Positions 62,581-64,000 of a stretch of DNA of 64,000 nt are shown here, piece after piece. This stretch comes from Chitinivorax sp. PXF-14 (GTDB lineage: Bacteria; Pseudomonadota; Gammaproteobacteria; Burkholderiales; SCOH01), in NCBI RefSeq assembly GCF_040812015.1, contig NZ_JBFNXJ010000003.1, forward strand, positions 186,001 to 250,000, read 5' to 3'. A model generated the notes under the pieces. That model ran no database searches, was not told the DNA's origin, and worked only from the letters and a program-made list of their open reading frames with translations. The translations under genes and the position numbers were made by a program. Within the stretch, counting starts at the first letter, position 1. The number at the start of each line of letters is the position of its first letter.

Positions 62581-62672
62581 TTATAATCTCCCGAAAACCA
62601 CGCCAGATCGTCCTGTCACGGCGGTATGGACGATTGCCCCAAGGGCATATCAGCAAAGACTGAAATTTCATT

Positions 62673-63656
62673 ATGGGCACAATAAAAACTGCATTGCAAG
62701 CCGTGCACCAGCGCATTGCGCAAGCCGCGACAGCGGCCGGACGCAGCCCGGAAAGCGTGCGCCTGCTGGCTGTGAGCAAAACCTTCCCGGCCGATTGCGT
62801 CAGCGACGCCTACCAGGCGGGGCAGCTCGCATTCGGCGAAAACTATGTGCAGGAGGCGGTGGAGAAGATCACAGGGCTGGGTGGGTTGAGCGTTGCGCAT
62901 GTGGGTGATGGCGGGGTGGGCAGGCGGGGCGCGCCGGATGCGGCCACATCCGAACTGAGCATCGCGCCCGGTTCGGACTGCCATTCGAGTGCCGTCGCAT
63001 CCCCGCAGACGGGGCCCAACGAGACCCTGATGCTCACTGCAGAGGACACCACCGGCTCGTCGGTGCCAACGTTCACGGTAGGAGGCACTGCCGGTTCATC
63101 CGAACCGGGCATTGAGCCCGGCTCGGACTGCCATTCGAGCGCCGTCGCATCCCCGCTTGCGGGGCCCCTGCTCTTGCCGCTCGAATGGCACATGATCGGC
63201 CCGCTGCAGAGCAACAAGACCAGGTTGGTCGCGGAGCACTTCGATTGGGTGCATACGGTCGAGCGGCTCAAGACCGCCGAGCGGCTGTCGGCGCAGCGTC
63301 CGGCGCAGCTGGCGCCGTTGCAGGTCTGCATCCAGGTCAATGTGAGCGGCGAGGCGAGCAAGAGCGGCTGCGCGCTTGACGAGGTGCCAGCGCTGGCTGC
63401 GGCAGTGGCCGGGCTGCCACGGCTGCGCCTACGCGGGCTCATGTGCATTCCCGAGCCGACCGAGGACGAGACCAAGCTGCGCGCGCAGTTCCGCACGCTG
63501 CGCGAGTGCTTCGAGCGGCTGAACAGCAGCGGCTTGGCGCTCGATACCCTGTCGATGGGCATGTCGGCCGACCTCGAGCTGGCGATTGCCGAGGGCGCAA
63601 CCATCGTCAGGATCGGCACGGCGATCTTCGGCGCCAGGGCCAGGCCCACCCCCTGA
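62673..63656 (+). CDS. yggS: PLP homeostasis protein YggS (PLPBP) with a large in-frame insertion
   Basis: YggS binds pyridoxal phosphate without catalysis and keeps B6 and amino-acid balance. The normal length is about 230 residues; this one has 327. The N-terminal part is typical (LLAVSKTFPAD with PLP Lys36; LAFGENYVQEAVEKI). Residues about 70-166 are a foreign Ser/Gly/Ala/Pro-rich stretch carrying two copies of PGSDCHSSAVASPxxGP. The family sequence resumes exactly at LPLEWHMIGPLQSNKTRLV and continues through VCIQVNVSGEASKSG, LRGLMCIPEP and SMGMSADLELAIAEGATIVRIGTAIFG. The insert keeps the frame, so the gene is probably functional. proC follows after 40 bases. Confidence 0.93.
   Translation: MGTIKTALQAVHQRIAQAATAAGRSPESVRLLAVSKTFPADCVSDAYQAGQLAFGENYVQEAVEKITGLGGLSVAHVGDGGVGRRGAPDAATSELSIAPGSDCHSSAVASPQTGPNETLMLTAEDTTGSSVPTFTVGGTAGSSEPGIEPGSDCHSSAVASPLAGPLLLPLEWHMIGPLQSNKTRLVAEHFDWVHTVERLKTAERLSAQRPAQLAPLQVCIQVNVSGEASKSGCALDEVPALAAAVAGLPRLRLRGLMCIPEPTEDETKLRAQFRTLRECFERLNSSGLALDTLSMGMSADLELAIAEGATIVRIGTAIFGARARPTP
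62947..63017 (+). repeat. Palindromic repeat in yggS, copy 1
   Basis: It starts CATCCGAACTGAGC and ends CATCCCCGCAGACGGGGCCC. It contains CCGAAC...GTTCGG (6-bp arms) and CCCCG-caga-CGGGG (5-bp arms). It encodes most of SELSIAPGSDCHSSAVASP. It differs from copy 2 at roughly nine positions by eye. Confidence 0.8.
63097..63167 (+). repeat. Palindromic repeat in yggS, copy 2
   Basis: It starts CATCCGAACCGGGC and ends CATCCCCGCTTGCGGGGCCC. Its first hairpin is longer than in copy 1 (CCGAACCGGGC with GCCCGGCTCGG, one mismatch), and its second is CCCCGC-tt-GCGGGG. Where the copies differ, base pairing is kept or extended, so the hairpins seem to matter. Confidence 0.8.
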
Positions 63657-63696
63657 TTACCCCATCATCAGCAGTTAACCACTCAGGTACACCCCC

Positions 63697-64000
63697 ATGA
63701 AAATCACATTCATCGGCGGCGGCAATATGGCCACCGCATTGATCGGCGGCATGCTGGCACAGGGCTTCGAGCCCGCCGACCTGACCGTGATCGAACCCTC
63801 CGGCGACAAGCGCGCCGAGTTGCAGGCGTCGTTCGGCGTTCACACCCAGGCGGCGCTCGCCGGTGGCCTGCCGGCATGCGACGTGATTCTGCTCGCGATC
63901 AAACCGCAGAGCATGAAGGAAGTCGCGGGTGAACTGGCCGGCAAGATTGGCGGCCAGCTGGTGATTTCCATCGCCGCGGGCATTCAGGTAAGCTCGCTCG
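63697..64000 (+). CDS. proC: Pyrroline-5-carboxylate reductase ProC (3' end outside the window)
   Basis: ProC reduces pyrroline-5-carboxylate to proline with NADPH. The 101 visible residues start MKITFIGGGNMATALIGGMLAQG, the Rossmann motif of the family, and continue to CDVILLAIKPQSMKEV and VISIAAGIQVSSL. It follows yggS in the same direction after 40 bases, the widespread yggS-proC order. Confidence 0.95.
   Translation, partial: MKITFIGGGNMATALIGGMLAQGFEPADLTVIEPSGDKRAELQASFGVHTQAALAGGLPACDVILLAIKPQSMKEVAGELAGKIGGQLVISIAAGIQVSSL

Larger units (their letters stand above)
62880..63170 (+). mobile_element. Repeat-element insertion within yggS
   Basis: About 291 bases (97 codons) interrupt yggS at a point where the family has only a short loop. 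The insert holds two 71-bp direct copies 150 bases apart (62947-63017 and 63097-63167), each with two hairpins. The reading frame is open throughout. The layout recalls palindromic elements that insert in frame into genes, as the Rickettsia RPE do. The exact borders are uncertain by a few codons. Confidence 0.6.

Noticed and set aside
62843-63649. 268-residue open frame antisense to yggS
   Set aside because: It arises from the GC-rich repeats and yggS codon bias; no start signal and no family resemblance outside the repeats.

Overview
The window is GC-rich chromosomal DNA of a Gram-negative bacterium, most likely a betaproteobacterium. Neisseriales or a near relative fits the gene content, but the sequence alone does not settle the family. 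It carries core genes in familiar arrangements: tol-pal, ruvCAB, lptD-surA-pdxA-rsmA, gltIJKL, lgt, ppx-phoU, and pilTU facing yggS-proC. I see no tRNA, rRNA, CRISPR array, integrase or complete insertion sequence.

Layout. 1-4457 is the Tol-Pal envelope system, split by an opposite-strand membrane-anchored gene. 4609-7036 is ruvCAB with a tiny membrane protein. 7081-9530 has a PAS protein that looks like a kinase remnant, followed by the MurU/AmgK cell-wall recycling pair. 9591-14927 is the outer-membrane biogenesis operon lptD-surA-pdxA-rsmA. 15297-18584 is an acidic amino-acid ABC transporter ending in a clear terminator. A remnant of an FAD oxidoreductase gene (18714-18794) and a glutathione S-transferase follow.

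19670-31976 is a long minus-strand run of acyl-CoA metabolism genes: two acyl-CoA dehydrogenases, an enoyl-CoA hydratase, two MDR reductases, two SDRs, a hotdog thioesterase and an APH-type kinase. A LysR gene diverges from its upstream end. The kinase/dehydrogenase pair at 29570-31976 resembles an unfused ACAD10/11 and suggests catabolism of hydroxy acids. The run is interrupted at 24425-25274 by a non-coding repeat island with a 20-unit hexanucleotide array.

32966-40256 holds DUF456, an alkyltransferase-like protein, a bestrophin-like channel, ilvD, a BenE-type transporter, lgt and a class II-like cyclic-nucleotide phosphodiesterase. 40413-41911 is a PEP-CTERM protein plus a secreted tail-collar protein. 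41978-50114 covers corA, ppx, phoU, rpiA, a TPR/GT41 glycosyltransferase and ilvA. 50485-51945 is a PEP-CTERM trypsin-like protease and a His/Lys-rich secreted peptide. 52036-59755 holds an aldehyde dehydrogenase, a soluble lytic transglycosylase, a membrane protein, a DsbA-like oxidoreductase with a divergent LysR, and a VOC/DUF1801/WYL-regulator operon. 60256-64000 is pilU-pilT facing yggS-proC.

The two most notable observations are these. (1) Both PEP-CTERM genes, 10 kb apart, have a sigma-54 GG-N10-GC promoter and share an upstream motif at the same distance (79 and 80 bp). This points to a dedicated enhancer-binding-protein regulon for exosortase substrates. (2) yggS, a normally compact and conserved gene, carries an in-frame insertion of about 290 bp built on two 71-bp palindromic repeats. 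It adds about 97 residues to a surface region of the protein.
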